Positions 34,666-44,538 of a stretch of 64,000 nt of DNA are shown here, one piece after another; the stretch's first letter is position 1, and each line of letters begins with the position of its first letter. The translations under genes were made by a program, and so were the position numbers. Where the stretch lies: positions 3,895,547 through 3,959,546 of the forward strand of contig NZ_CP123897.1 in assembly GCF_029910655.1 (NCBI RefSeq), in the 5' to 3' direction. This stretch comes from Methylomonas sp. UP202. GTDB lineage: Bacteria > Pseudomonadota > Gammaproteobacteria > Methylococcales > Methylomonadaceae. Under the pieces are notes generated by a model that was given only the letters and a program-made list of their open reading frames with translations, made no database searches and was not told the origin of the DNA.

Positions 34666-35426
34666 CAGATCACCGTTCCGCTCAAAAAGTCACGCGCCAA
34701 CGCGTTGAAATCCCGCGCCGAGCGACAACCCGGCCGGTACTCGAAGATCGTTTTGCCAAAACTTGGGCATTCCGCCAAGAATGCGGTCTCGCGTATCGGC
34801 GTCGCCAGAATCTTGCCGCTGAAATACTCGCCCAAGGTCCGCAACACATCTTGCGACAAGCGCCGCGTCGGCACGTAACGGGACATGATCAAGCGCAGCG
34901 AGTAGCGCTTGTTTAGGGCCGCCTCGAATTTCAGCAAGGTCCCCATCAAGTGCGACAAGCCCTGCAAGGCCAGATAATCGCTGGTCATCGGTATCAAAAT
35001 CTCGTCGGCGGCCATCAATGCGTTCGCCACTAGAATGCCGGACGACGGCGGGCAATCGATGAACACCGAGTCGATCTCCGTCAGGCTATTCGCCAGCGCG
35101 ATCGCCAGCAAATCGCCACGGTGAGTTTCACCCTGGCTGAGCTGTTCGATTTCTTGCAAGCGCGGCCCCGGCGGTATCAACCACAAATTTTCCCGCGCCT
35201 GGACCGCGCAACCGTCCAGATTAGCGCCGCCCAACATCGCTTCATCGACGCCTGACCGAGTGTTGGACCTGACGCCCAACGATACCGAGAGATGGCATTG
35301 CGGGTCCAAATCGATCACGGCTATCCGTTGACCCATCCTAGCCAAGGCGTGGCAAAGATTAACCGCGGTCGTGGTTTTGCCGACGCCACCTTTTTGATTC
35401 AGGATCGCGACGATGCGCCGACTCAT
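34665..35426 (-). CDS. ParA-family ATPase of the chemotaxis operon
   Basis: 253 residues. NQKGGVGKTTTAVNL near residue 10 is the deviant Walker A of ParA/MinD ATPases, and VIDLDPQCHLS and VFIDCPP are the other nucleotide motifs. In Vibrio and Rhodobacter, ParA homologues in che operons (ParC, PpfA) place and segregate chemoreceptor arrays. The position between cheW and cheR supports that role. No parB gene is nearby. It overlaps cheW by four bases. Confidence 0.9.
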   Translation of the reverse strand: MSRRIVAILNQKGGVGKTTTAVNLCHALARMGQRIAVIDLDPQCHLSVSLGVRSNTRSGVDEAMLGGANLDGCAVQARENLWLIPPGPRLQEIEQLSQGETHRGDLLAIALANSLTEIDSVFIDCPPSSGILVANALMAADEILIPMTSDYLALQGLSHLMGTLLKFEAALNKRYSLRLIMSRYVPTRRLSQDVLRTLGEYFSGKILATPIRETAFLAECPSFGKTIFEYRPGCRSARDFNALARDFLSGTVI

Positions 35427-35914
35427 GACGCGGCGCCGAGACCGACGAATTCTTCCGGGTCCAGTAATTTATCGACATTCAGGACCATCACCATGTGCTG
35501 CTTGGCCACGTAGATTCCGCGCATGTAGCGGGTATCGATCCTCGCGCCCAGATTCGGCGCTGGTTTGATCTCGGCGGGATCGACATCCAGCACATCGGAA
35601 ACCGCATCGGCAATGACGCCCATGACCACTTGGTCGTGCGCGGCGGTCTCCACGCATGCCACAATCACCACCGTGGTCGGCGTGTACTCCGCTCGCTCGA
35701 TTCCGAAGCGAATCCGTAAATCGACGACCGGCACGATCATGCCGCGCAAGTTGAGCGCCCCGACGACGAAAGCCGGCGTATCCGGCAGTTTGCGCACAGG
35801 TTCCCAACCGCGAATTTCCTGGACCTTCAAGATGCTCAGCGCATAGGCATCGCCGGCCAACTCGAATGTCAAAAATTGTTCGATATTGCGGTCGGTCGCG
35901 TTACTGTCGTTCAT
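35423..35914 (-). CDS. cheW: Chemotaxis adaptor CheW (first copy after the receptor)
   Basis: 163 residues of CheW fold (FLTFELAGDAYALSILKVQEIRGW, LNLRGMIVPVVDLRIRF, DAVSDVLDV). It links CheA to receptors. The other CheW in the operon (38327-38833) is about half identical by eye, so the two may serve different receptor contacts. Start context and spacing fit, with the receptor gene ending 39 bases upstream. Confidence 0.93.
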   Translation of the reverse strand: MNDSNATDRNIEQFLTFELAGDAYALSILKVQEIRGWEPVRKLPDTPAFVVGALNLRGMIVPVVDLRIRFGIERAEYTPTTVVIVACVETAAHDQVVMGVIADAVSDVLDVDPAEIKPAPNLGARIDTRYMRGIYVAKQHMVMVLNVDKLLDPEEFVGLGAAS

Positions 35915-35953
35915 ATTGAATTGGAAGGTTAAGGCCGCGATGACAGGCTACAA

Positions 35954-38293
35954 TTAGAAGTCTTGCCATTCGTCGTCGTCGCTCGCCGGTTTAAACGCCG
36001 GAGAAATCGGACGCTTGCTGAAAGCCGGCGCGGCGTTATTCGCAATGTCGGGCGTTACCGCAGACTTTTGCGGCGTATTCGCCTGCCGCTGCTGGCGCTC
36101 GTCCAGCTTAAAAAACGACAGCAGTTCTACCATGTTCATCGACAAATCGCTCATCGATACGCTGGCCGCCGAAGCTTGCTCGGCCAACGCGGCGTTTTGT
36201 TGAGTGATCTCGTCCATTTGCGCCACGGCTTGGTTCACTTGAGCAATGCCGGCCGATTGTTCGGCACTGGCATTCGCTATTTCGGCGACGATATCGCCAA
36301 CCTTTTTGACGCTGGCGACAATTTCGACCAGAGCCTTACCGGTTTGATTGACAAAATCGGTCCCGACCCGAACTTTTTGCACGCTGGACTGAATCAGTTC
36401 CTTGCTTTCCCGCGCGGCGGTAGCGCTACGTTGCGCCAGATTTCTAACTTCAGTCGCGACCACCGAGAAGCCACGGCCTTGTTCGCCGGCTCGGGCCGCT
36501 TCCACCGATGCGTTCAACGCCAGTAGGTTGGTCTGGAACGCAATTTCGTCGATAACGCCAATAATGTCGGCGATTTTATTGCTGCTTTCGTTGATATCCT
36601 GCATGGCCTTGACGGCCGCGGTCACCACGTTTCCGCCCTTCTCGGCGAGTTCTCTGGCGTTGTCCGCCACCAAATTCGCCTGCTGGGCGTTCTCCGCGTT
36701 GTTTTTGACGGTACTGGTCAATTCTTCCATGCTGGCCGCGGTTTCCTCCAGGTTTGCGGCCTGTTGTTCGGCGCGTTGCGACAGATTATTGTTGCCGCTG
36801 GCGATTTCCCGCGACGAATTGTTGATGAAGTTCGCCGACTCGGTAACTTCGCCGAAGATGTCGCCCAACTTATCGATCGTGCTGTTGATGTCGTTCTTAC
36901 AGGTCAGGTAGACCCCCTGATAATCGCTGGTAATCCGGTTACTCAGATCGCCTTCGGCCATGCTTTTCATCGTGCTGCCGACTTCTTCGAATACCCGTTC
37001 GATCACATCGGTCAGGTCGTTGATTTCTTGGCTTAACTTGGCGAAAAAACCTTGTTTGTCGTCGAGGGCCAAGCGCTTATCCAGTTGTCCGGTCTTGACA
37101 CTTTGAACGATGGCCTCGATCTCCCGTTCGACCTTGACCTCGCGCGTGCGATCTAGCCATTCGACCACGACACCGATACGGGCGCCTTCGTCGTTAACCA
37201 CCGGATTCGCGACGATATTCATATGTCGGCCACCGATGACCAATTGCGAGCTAAAGGTTTTCACCAAGCCGGCCATTAATCCGCGCTGGTGCGCCGGGTG
37301 TTGGTGAAACTGATCGATATTGGCGCCCAGCAAGGCATCGGCATTGAAATTCGGCAATTGCCGGCGAATGTCGGCCTCCGCGTTTTTAAACATCGCCTTG
37401 ACGGTATTATTCATGTAGATGATGTCCAAATCGTTATTGGCCACCATCACGCAAGACTCGACATTGTCCAAAGCCTGTTTGATGCGGGTGGCTTCGTAGG
37501 CGACCTGCTTCGAGTAAGCCAAATCCGCGATCAGTTTGACTTGGGTGGTATACAAAGCCCGGTTGAACGCGCCGATCTGATCGTTGCGGTTCAACTCGAT
37601 CTCGTTCCGGAATTGGTCGTCGGCTAGGCGGTAACAAATCCGCGTCGACTCGCGTAAATGTTCGAGAATGCGGCGTACCGCCGATACACCTATCCAACCG
37701 CCAACCGTGATCATCGCGCCTACCACGGCCGCCATCGGGTATTTTTGCTCGGCAATCGCTTGCGCAAGCCAAATCAGCGTGGGCAAGGCCAATAGCAAGC
37801 CAGCGATCGCCATTTTAGTACCGATACCGATGTCGGCCAATTTCGCCCACGCCGCCCGCAAGCCAACCGGCCGGATCGAGGCCTGCTTGTTCGCCAATTT
37901 TTCATAGAACGCTTCGGCCTGATTGATTTGCTCGCGACTGGGCGCATAGCGAACCGACAAATACTCGTGGACTTTACCGTTCTTCCGGACCGGCGTGACA
38001 TTGGCTTCGACCCAATAAAAATCGCCGGACTTGGTGCGGTTCTTGACCGGCGCGGTCCAGGGGAGGCCCGCTTTCAGGCATTGCCAAAGATCGGCGAATG
38101 CCGCCTCCGGCATGTCGGGATGGCGAACCAGATTGTGGTTGGCACCGATTAATTCATCCCGACTGAAACCGCTAATTTCAATGAACGCTTCATTGGCGTA
38201 AGTGATGATGCCTTTCAGGTTGGTCCGCGTCACCAGCACCGTACCCGGTGTCATCGTGACTTCGCGGTCGGTCACAGGTTGGTTCACTCTCAT
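35954..38293 (-). CDS. PAS-containing methyl-accepting chemotaxis protein with pentapeptide tether
   Basis: 779 residues. Residues 15-125 form an Aer-like PAS domain ([35 protein letters not shown]). Two short membrane helices (about 158-205) follow without a large periplasmic loop, so it senses from the cytoplasm. A second PAS lies at about 265-390. The signalling part has the hairpin tip [14 protein letters not shown] and [12 protein letters not shown]. The final residues DDEWQDF end in an xWxxF pentapeptide that can bind CheR. Energy or redox taxis, as for Aer, is the likely job; the ligand (FAD or heme) is not visible. Confidence 0.92.
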   Translation of the reverse strand: MRVNQPVTDREVTMTPGTVLVTRTNLKGIITYANEAFIEISGFSRDELIGANHNLVRHPDMPEAAFADLWQCLKAGLPWTAPVKNRTKSGDFYWVEANVTPVRKNGKVHEYLSVRYAPSREQINQAEAFYEKLANKQASIRPVGLRAAWAKLADIGIGTKMAIAGLLLALPTLIWLAQAIAEQKYPMAAVVGAMITVGGWIGVSAVRRILEHLRESTRICYRLADDQFRNEIELNRNDQIGAFNRALYTTQVKLIADLAYSKQVAYEATRIKQALDNVESCVMVANNDLDIIYMNNTVKAMFKNAEADIRRQLPNFNADALLGANIDQFHQHPAHQRGLMAGLVKTFSSQLVIGGRHMNIVANPVVNDEGARIGVVVEWLDRTREVKVEREIEAIVQSVKTGQLDKRLALDDKQGFFAKLSQEINDLTDVIERVFEEVGSTMKSMAEGDLSNRITSDYQGVYLTCKNDINSTIDKLGDIFGEVTESANFINNSSREIASGNNNLSQRAEQQAANLEETAASMEELTSTVKNNAENAQQANLVADNARELAEKGGNVVTAAVKAMQDINESSNKIADIIGVIDEIAFQTNLLALNASVEAARAGEQGRGFSVVATEVRNLAQRSATAARESKELIQSSVQKVRVGTDFVNQTGKALVEIVASVKKVGDIVAEIANASAEQSAGIAQVNQAVAQMDEITQQNAALAEQASAASVSMSDLSMNMVELLSFFKLDERQQRQANTPQKSAVTPDIANNAAPAFSKRPISPAFKPASDDDEWQDF

Positions 38294-38326
38294 TGCAATT
38301 TCTCCGTTGAAATTCGGCCTTGCGCG

Positions 38327-38833
38327 TCACGGGGTCCGACCATCGTCGGCGTCTTCCAAACCTTCAAGCTTTAACAATCGATCGACATCGAGCAACATCA
38401 CCATCTCGTTACGCACCGACGCGAGTCCTGCGATAAATTCGGTACTGACCTTGGTGCCAAAATGCGGCGCGCTTTGGATTGCATTTTTTTCAACGTCAAC
38501 GACATCGGATACCGCGTCGACGACCACGCCCATGATTTTTATCGCGGCCCCTACATTGACCTGCAACACGACCACGACGGTCATCGGGCCGACTTGACCG
38601 GTACCCAGCTGAAAGCGCTCGCGTAAATCGATAATGGGTACGATGGCGCCACGCAAATTGACGACGCCTTTTTCGTAAGACGGGACGTTGGGTATCCGCG
38701 ACACCGGCTCCCAGCAGCGCAGTTCCTGAACCCGCAAAATATCGACGCCGTAACGCTCGTCGCCCAAAACGAAAGTCAGAAATTGCCGAATATCGCCGGC
38801 CTTATTGGCGACCGCTGGCGCTGCATCGCTCAT
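38327..38833 (-). CDS. cheW: Chemotaxis adaptor CheW (second copy)
   Basis: 168 residues, with FLTFVLGDERYGVDILRVQELRCW and VNLRGAIVPIIDLRERF as CheW signatures. It is placed between cheA and the receptor gene and couples the kinase to receptors. It is 30 bases from the cheA stop. See the other copy at 35423-35914. Confidence 0.93.
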   Translation of the reverse strand: MSDAAPAVANKAGDIRQFLTFVLGDERYGVDILRVQELRCWEPVSRIPNVPSYEKGVVNLRGAIVPIIDLRERFQLGTGQVGPMTVVVVLQVNVGAAIKIMGVVVDAVSDVVDVEKNAIQSAPHFGTKVSTEFIAGLASVRNEMVMLLDVDRLLKLEGLEDADDGRTP

Positions 38834-38863
38834 ATTGCCTCCATTAGCATGCGTAAGTTTCGC

Positions 38864-40912
38864 TCATTGATTGGCCAAGGCGACCAACCCCGGAATATCC
38901 AGAATGAGCGCCACGGACCCGTCGCCCAGAATCGTCGCGCCGGATACGCCGTCGATCCGCCGATAATTGGCTTCCAGGGACTTAATCACCACTTGTTGCT
39001 GGCCAAGTAGATCGTCGACAAACAGACCGCAGCGCACGCCGTGACTTTCCACGACCACCAACAACCCGTCGGTCAATTTGGTCGCTTTGGCGCCCGGCAC
39101 CTGAAAAATTCGATGTAGGCGAATGATCGGCAGATATTGGCTGCGCAGGTGGAAGGTCTCGCCTTTGCCGGCTACCCGATTGACTCTGTCTTCGCTGATA
39201 TTCAACGATTCGACGATCGCACCCAGCGGCAGGATGTAGATCTCGTCGCCGACCGCTACCGATTGACCGTCCAGTATCGCCAAGGTCAGCGGCAAATAGA
39301 TTGCGAAGGTGGAACCCTTGCCCAATTCCGAAGCGATTTCTATATTGCCGCCCAAGGCTTGAATATTACGCCGCACCACGTCCATGCCGACGCCCCGCCC
39401 GGAAATATCGGTCAACTTGTCCGCTGTCGAAAAGCCGGGCAGGAAGATCAGGTCGTACAACTGCCGTTCGGATAGCGCGGCGTCCGCGCCAATCAATCCT
39501 TTCTCCACCGCTTTGGCGCGTAGTTTGGCGCCGTCCAAACCTTGGCCGTCGTCTTTGACTTCGATGACAATATTGCCGCCGCGATGATAAGCCTGTAGCG
39601 TAACGGTGCCTGTCTCCGGTTTGCCGGCCGCCAGACGAACCTGGGGCATTTCGATGCCATGGTCCAAGCTGTTGCGAACCAAATGGACCAAAGGATCGGC
39701 CAATAACTCGACCACGGTCTTGTCGACCTCGGTGTTTTCGCCGATCAGCTTCAATTCGATTTTCTTGCCGAGTTTAGTGCTTAAATCGTGTACCAGGCGC
39801 GGAAAACGGCTGAACACAAAACTGACCGGCAACATCCGAATGTTCATGACGCTTTCCTGCAACTCGCGGGTATGGCGTTCGAGTTGAGTCAATCCGTTGC
39901 GCAATTGGTCCAGTTTGCCGGCCTCGAAGCGCTCGCCGACCAAACTGAGCATCGATTGGGTGATGACCAATTCGCCAACCATGTTGATCAAATGATCGAT
40001 TTTCGCGATATCCACCCGAATCGAACCCGCGCTCTTCGCGGCGGGCTTAGCGTCTTCGTGAGCGGTCGGCTCGGCGCTGTTAGGGATGATTTGGAAAGGC
40101 GCCGCTTGGATCGTCTTGACCGCCTCCGCTTCACCCTGCCGCTGCTCGGCCACGACAGCAGCCGAATCGTGTTTTAGTAACGGGTAGATGGCCAGATCGC
40201 AATCATTTTCCACCCAATCGAACACCTCGGCGACATCATCCCGCCCGACATCGCCGGTTAACGTCAACTTCCAGGACAGGTAGCATTCCTCGGGGTCCAA
40301 ATCGAAAAAATTTGGCACGCCCCGCAAATCGACGGCAACCTTCAAATCGCCCAAACCGGCCAATTCGCGGAACATCCGTACCGGATCGTTGCCGGTTTTC
40401 AGTAAATGCCGATGCGGGCTGAACGCGATCGCCCAAGCGCTCCCCGGCAAATCGGTCGCGTCGGCGCCGATGGGTTCAGGCGTGGCCGGCAAGCCGTTGC
40501 TAGCGTTTCGATCTTCAGAATGCGCACCGGCCAATTCGGCTTCCAACACGGCTTTGGTTTGAGCGATGCGCGCTTGATCCAACGGCTCGGCGCCTTTCAA
40601 GCGGCCCAGCATGTCTCTTAGACAATCGACCGATTCCAACAATGCCCTCACCGTCCCATCGGCGACTTGCCGACGACCGTCGCGCATTTCGTCCAGCAAG
40701 GTTTCCATGACGTGAGTAAAGTCGGAGACTTCGGTGAAGCCGAATGTGCCGCTACCGCCCTTGATCGAGTGGGCCGCCCGGAATAGAGTATTGATTGATT
40801 CGGCGTCCGCCGAACCAACATCAAGGCTTAACAACCCGGATTCCATGACATCAAGCCCTTCGAAGCTTTCTTCGAAGAAGACTTGATGAAACTGGGACAT
40901 GTCGATAGTCAA
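38864..40912 (-). CDS. cheA: Chemotaxis histidine kinase CheA
   Basis: 682 residues. The Hpt domain has H48 (AAHSIKGGSGTFGF) as the phosphorylation site. A linker of about 170 residues follows, then dimerisation and ATPase domains (HLVRNSLDHGIE is the N-box; DDGQGLD and FLPGFSTADKLTDISGRGVGMDVV are the G-boxes) and a C-terminal CheW-like domain. It phosphorylates CheY and CheB when receptors are active. It lies 21 bases below cheY. Confidence 0.96.
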   Translation of the reverse strand: MTIDMSQFHQVFFEESFEGLDVMESGLLSLDVGSADAESINTLFRAAHSIKGGSGTFGFTEVSDFTHVMETLLDEMRDGRRQVADGTVRALLESVDCLRDMLGRLKGAEPLDQARIAQTKAVLEAELAGAHSEDRNASNGLPATPEPIGADATDLPGSAWAIAFSPHRHLLKTGNDPVRMFRELAGLGDLKVAVDLRGVPNFFDLDPEECYLSWKLTLTGDVGRDDVAEVFDWVENDCDLAIYPLLKHDSAAVVAEQRQGEAEAVKTIQAAPFQIIPNSAEPTAHEDAKPAAKSAGSIRVDIAKIDHLINMVGELVITQSMLSLVGERFEAGKLDQLRNGLTQLERHTRELQESVMNIRMLPVSFVFSRFPRLVHDLSTKLGKKIELKLIGENTEVDKTVVELLADPLVHLVRNSLDHGIEMPQVRLAAGKPETGTVTLQAYHRGGNIVIEVKDDGQGLDGAKLRAKAVEKGLIGADAALSERQLYDLIFLPGFSTADKLTDISGRGVGMDVVRRNIQALGGNIEIASELGKGSTFAIYLPLTLAILDGQSVAVGDEIYILPLGAIVESLNISEDRVNRVAGKGETFHLRSQYLPIIRLHRIFQVPGAKATKLTDGLLVVVESHGVRCGLFVDDLLGQQQVVIKSLEANYRRIDGVSGATILGDGSVALILDIPGLVALANQ

Positions 40913-40933
40913 CGGCGCCTCGCAGACAGCGGC

Positions 40934-41296
40934 TTAACCCAAAACCTTTTGGATCGTTTTCAACAACTGCTCCGGATTGAACGGCTTGACGATCCAGCCC
41001 GTCGCCCCTGCCTCCTTACCCAGTTGCTTCTTATCCATACCGGCCTCGGTGGTCAGCATCAGCAACGGCGTATATTTGTAGTTCGGCAGGGCGCGCAAAT
41101 CCCTGATCAGCTGGATACCGTCCTTGTTCGGCATGTTGACATCGGTGACAACACAATCGAAGGCTTGGCTCTTGGCTTTATTGAGTCCGTCGACGCCATC
41201 AACCGCTTCCACGACGTCGTAACCCGCCCCTTTCAAGGTAAAACACACCATTTGGCGCATGGATGCGGAATCGTCCACAGCAAGTATCGAGGTCAC
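40934..41296 (-). CDS. cheY: Response regulator CheY
   Basis: 120 residues from a GTG at 41296 with GGAGGA seven bases upstream. D8/D9 and D52 (CVVTDVNMPNKDG) form the acidic pocket, and the K of WIVKPF is conserved. It binds the flagellar switch when phosphorylated. The same frame has an ATG at 41440 with its own AGGAG site, which would add 48 residues without domain character. The GTG gives a canonical CheY and is preferred, but both starts have good ribosome sites. First gene of the operon. Confidence 0.92.
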   Translation of the reverse strand: MTSILAVDDSASMRQMVCFTLKGAGYDVVEAVDGVDGLNKAKSQAFDCVVTDVNMPNKDGIQLIRDLRALPNYKYTPLLMLTTEAGMDKKQLGKEAGATGWIVKPFNPEQLLKTIQKVLG

Positions 41297-41440
41297 TGAG
41301 ATTTCCTCCAAATTGAAGATTTTGTCATCCGCCGTTCGCAACCCGGCGAAACGTTTTATCGCCTGGAATAGGCGAGCCGGCGATCTTAGAAGTCGGTTGA
41401 CAGTATAGTTAACCGAAACAAAGTTTCCGGCGAAACTCAT

Positions 41441-41894
41441 GGGCGCTCCTGATCATTAGCTGAATTTTGCGAAGATGTCGCCAGATAAACAAACAAAACC
41501 GGCTATCGGCCTGATTACTCGAATTGGGAAAAAGCCCATTCGCCATCGAAGTAAGTACCTGATCGACCGTAGGCGTTGACGCTCGCAGTCGCTAAGGTCT
41601 TACCGTTTTGCCTCAAGCTTGAGGACAGTTCCGCTTGCGAACGGACCTTAGGGCCAGCCAAGCCTGTATATTTCTGTGATCGACACCGCATTTAGCCGTA
41701 TCAATCACGCCACCCAACCTACTACTCTGCATCAAGATCAAGCATTAACTAACTGATTGAATTCACGTTACAAATTCACCACTTTTGTTGCGAATAAACA
41801 TATTGAAAATCTTATCGAAAGTCTTGAAACTTAGCGCCCGCCGACCTGATTGGCGGTGATTTCTAGTCATAACCCTAAGTAAGTGGAGGACAAT
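41441..41894. other. Intergenic region above the chemotaxis operon
   Basis: The region between the two divergent units probably holds the che promoter. A GCCGATAG, close to the sigma-28 -10 box, is present on the minus strand near 41500, but no matching -35 was found. Otherwise AT-rich with nothing recognisable. Confidence 0.4.
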
Positions 41895-42035
41895 ATGAAA
41901 GTCGTGTTAATGCTGTTTGCCGGATTCTCGATTGGCGCCATATTAGCGGTCGCCGCGATTCAATTGGTGCGCGCACTCTATCTGGAACTCTCGGCCTTTT
42001 TCTCTGAAGCTTGGCACAGCGCAGATACGCGTTAG
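41895..42035 (+). CDS. 46-residue single-span membrane protein
   Basis: ATG at 41895 with GGAGGA five bases upstream, an ideal ribosome site, and 46 codons to TAG at 42033-42035. The protein starts MKVVLMLFAGFSIGAIL with one hydrophobic helix of about 22 residues, followed by an amphipathic stretch (LVRALYLELSAFFSEAW). It could be inserted in the inner membrane. No family is recognised. It lies 75 bases above tRNA-Gly. The strong ribosome site and clean helix favour a real gene. Confidence 0.65.
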   Translation: MKVVLMLFAGFSIGAILAVAAIQLVRALYLELSAFFSEAWHSADTR

Positions 42036-42110
42036 CCACCCGCACTGACTTGAGATAGAATTCGATTCGGCAGGCCTGCTCACCGATATGCCGGCCGCCC
42101 TCACCGCTTA

Positions 42111-42185
42111 GCGGGCGTCGTATAACGGCCATTACCTTGGCTTCCCAAGCCAAAGACGTGGGTTCGACTCCCATCGCCCGCTCCA
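42111..42185 (+). tRNA. tRNA-Gly (anticodon CCC)
   Basis: The acceptor stem GCGGGCG pairs with CGCCCGC. The anticodon stem TTGGC/GCCAA encloses the loop TTCCCAA, giving anticodon CCC. The T-arm GTGGG-TTCGACT-CCCAT is intact, and CCA is encoded (42183-42185). D-arm present. All four arms fold cleanly. Confidence 0.93.
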
Positions 42186-42186
42186 A

Positions 42187-42247
42187 GCCGCCTAGCTCAA
42201 TAGATCGAGCGCGTTGACTTTTGAAACGCTAGCGTTCGAGGTTCGGC
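42187..42247 (+). pseudogene. tRNA-like remnant after tRNA-Gly
   Basis: GCCGCCT is followed by a good D-arm (GCTC-AATAGATC-GAGC), an anticodon-like stem (CGTT/AACG around GACTTTTGA) and a TTCGA-like stretch. The 3' side AGG-TT-CGGC would pair with the acceptor if TT were removed. The T-arm does not fold properly and there is no CCA. It looks like a decayed tRNA copy, perhaps a duplicate beside the functional one. Confidence 0.4.
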
Positions 42248-42249
42248 AT

Positions 42250-42788
42250 TTTTTACACGGAAATGTCGCTTTCGTTGGACCGGTGCGGGTCGCGTACCGA
42301 ACCTATCAAATCATTCTCCGCTTCATCTATGCGTAGCTTAGCAACCACGGATGCGCGCACGACACTAGACGCTAGCGAGTCGCGGCAGCTATTCTCGGTT
42401 TGCTCGGAATTGCCGACAAGCTTACACATTCTGATGCGTTCGAAATAAACCGGCGCCTTACCGCCGCCGGACTTGATATCAACGCCCCATTTTTCGGGGG
42501 CCTAAATCTGCTCCCCGCGTTCCCTAGCTCCCAATAGCGTCTCGGCGTGACGGATGTTCCAGCCCTTTTTGCCTCAACAATTTGGTCCCAAACACCTTGG
42601 CTTACCGGCAATCCTCTCGCCCGTAGGGGCAGTCCCGCGTATCGCAAGTGTTGCCTGGAAAATCGCTGGCTGCTCGCGGGCAGACTCGTAGCGAAACGTC
42701 CTTGAGCGCCCCAAAATCTCTACGGTCTACTGAGCTATTATTCTTGTTAGAATCGCTCCAGCCATCGCCACACCGGGAGACTTCGGGA
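42250..42788. other. 0.5 kb region without a recognisable gene
   Basis: Contains only short frames without ribosome sites. The frame of the following gene is open from a GTG at 42648, but that part has no protein character. Confidence 0.4.
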
Positions 42789-43229
42789 TTGTTATCGACA
42801 CTGCGCTCCAATGCGAAATGCCTGTCGCTGTTGTTTGTGCTCTGGTGGCAGATGGCCGCCGGACAGCCGCGCATTGCGGTCATCGTTCACCCGGACAACG
42901 GTTTCGCCGACATGTCGCGCAAGCAAATCGTCGACATCTATTTAGGCCGATTGGTGAGCCTTCCCAACAATCGCATTCCGTTGCCGCTGGACCAGCAGGG
43001 CGGCTCGCCGTTACGCGAGCGTTTTTACGAAACGCTAACCGAAAAGCCGTTGGCGCAAATCAATGCCTATTGGGCTCGGCTGATGTTCAGCGGCCGCGCC
43101 ACGCCGCCGCGCATGTTGCCGGACAGCGCCAGCGTGTTGGAAACGGTATCCCAAAACCGCGACGCCATCGGCTATGTGGAAGACGACAAAGTCAGCCCGT
43201 CGGTACGGGTTCTGTTTTATCTTGAATGA
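42789..43229 (+). CDS. PstS-like periplasmic substrate-binding protein
   Basis: 146 residues from a TTG at 42789, which begins a signal peptide (STLRSNAKCLSLLFVLWWQMAAG). An in-frame GTG at 42648 would add 47 residues that do not look like protein. The mature part (IAVIVHPDNGFADMSRKQIVDIYLGR, then AIGYVEDDKVSPSVRVLFYL) is the phosphate-binding-like fold seen in short PstS-related proteins. It likely binds a small ligand in the periplasm. It precedes a porin (gene start 14 bases after its stop) and a GGDEF protein, which suggests ligand-controlled cyclic-di-GMP signalling. Confidence 0.75.
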   Translation: MLSTLRSNAKCLSLLFVLWWQMAAGQPRIAVIVHPDNGFADMSRKQIVDIYLGRLVSLPNNRIPLPLDQQGGSPLRERFYETLTEKPLAQINAYWARLMFSGRATPPRMLPDSASVLETVSQNRDAIGYVEDDKVSPSVRVLFYLE

Positions 43230-43243
43230 TCGGGAGCCCAGAG

Positions 43244-44500
43244 ATGAAAACCAACACGCTACCCCGAGTCGCGGCGGTCGGACTACTGTTCGCGGCGGGT
43301 ATTCGAGCGGAATGGAATATCGACCTTAGCGACGAATCCCGACTGCGCATCAGCGGCTTCGGCACATTGGGTCTGGCGACCAGCGATCAATCCCAAGCCG
43401 AATTGACGCGCGACATTGCCGATCGCGAAGGCATTAGCAGCAACAGTTCGCCGCTATCGGCCGATAGCCGTCTGGGGCTACAGATCGACGCCATTATCAA
43501 TCCGCGCTGGTCGGCTACCGTGCAGGCGGTTTTGAAGGACAGACCCTCGCAAAGTATCGAGGAAAGCCTGCAATGGGCCTTCATCAGTTACCGGCCGGAC
43601 AGCCATTGGCAGTTGCGGGTCGGCCGGGTCGGGCTGGATATGGGATTGGTATCCGACCAACGCAACATCGGCTACAGCTACCTATGGGTAAGGCCGCCGA
43701 TCGAATTTTACGGTCGTTTACCCTTGTTTCATTTCAACGGCGGCGACGCAAGCTACAACTTCGACGTCGAAAATCTGAATATCAGTGTCAAGGCCTTTGC
43801 CGGCGAAGCCTCGCCGTATTACCCCGCCCGGCCGGATTACAACATCAATATCGCTCCGCTGTGGGGCGGCAACGTGAATTTGCGCTGGCAGGACTGGCAC
43901 GCTCAAATGTCCTACGTGGGTACCGAATTGCATAGCGACCATCCCGGACTAACCGAATTGCGGCATGCGATCGATCAACTGGGCGCGGCCGGTTTTTATC
44001 CGGACGCCAACAATTTAAGCGGCCGCTACATCCTGCGCGGCACCCAGAATCACTTTCTGTCCGCCGGCTTGGGTTATGAAGGCGATCCGTGGCGGGCCCA
44101 ACTGGAATTTGGTCATCTGTTTCACGGCAACGGCTTTGTTACCGACCTTTACATGATTTACGCCACCGTCGGTTATCGGCTGGGTTCGGTCACGCCGTTC
44201 ATCGGCTACAGCAGTCTGTGGCCGTCCGAGAAACGACCGCAAGTGCCCAGTCCTCTGCCGGATCCCCGTCTGCAAGCCGCTGCCGAAACCCCGTTCTTAG
44301 AAGCCTATTCCAACCAGGAAACCTTATCGCTAGGCGGACGTTGGGACTTTTACAACAATCTGGCGTTGAAATTACAGTACGATCTGGTTCACGTCCGCAA
44401 TCATAACGGCATTGGCCTATGGCATACTCAGGCGGCCGGACTGCCGGCCCCCGCCGAATTTTCCAATCTGTTTTCGGCGACACTGGACTTCGTGTTTTAA
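43244..44500 (+). CDS. Outer-membrane porin-like protein
   Basis: 418 residues from the ATG at 43244 (GGGAG upstream). A signal peptide (cleavage near GIRA-E) is followed by alternating amphipathic strands, for example LRISGFGTLGLAT and WRAQLEFGHLF, and the final residue is Phe (LDFVF), the usual signal for BAM insertion. It resembles the short beta-barrels found beside PstS-like/GGDEF gene pairs. The ligand is unknown. It ends 38 bases before the cyclase start, so the three genes form one unit. Confidence 0.78.
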   Translation: MKTNTLPRVAAVGLLFAAGIRAEWNIDLSDESRLRISGFGTLGLATSDQSQAELTRDIADREGISSNSSPLSADSRLGLQIDAIINPRWSATVQAVLKDRPSQSIEESLQWAFISYRPDSHWQLRVGRVGLDMGLVSDQRNIGYSYLWVRPPIEFYGRLPLFHFNGGDASYNFDVENLNISVKAFAGEASPYYPARPDYNINIAPLWGGNVNLRWQDWHAQMSYVGTELHSDHPGLTELRHAIDQLGAAGFYPDANNLSGRYILRGTQNHFLSAGLGYEGDPWRAQLEFGHLFHGNGFVTDLYMIYATVGYRLGSVTPFIGYSSLWPSEKRPQVPSPLPDPRLQAAAETPFLEAYSNQETLSLGGRWDFYNNLALKLQYDLVHVRNHNGIGLWHTQAAGLPAPAEFSNLFSATLDFVF

Positions 44501-44538
44501 CGGCGAAGCGCCTTCGCCCCACTTTTCAAGCCTTCGCC

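Noticed and set aside
41490-41560. Sigma-28 promoter above cheY
   Set aside because: GCCGATAG fits the -10 box, but no TAAA-type -35 lies at the right distance.
41760-41790. Possible fourth motif B (GTTACAAATTCACCACTTTTG)
   Set aside because: It needs an insertion to align with the other copies and lies above an unrelated gene.
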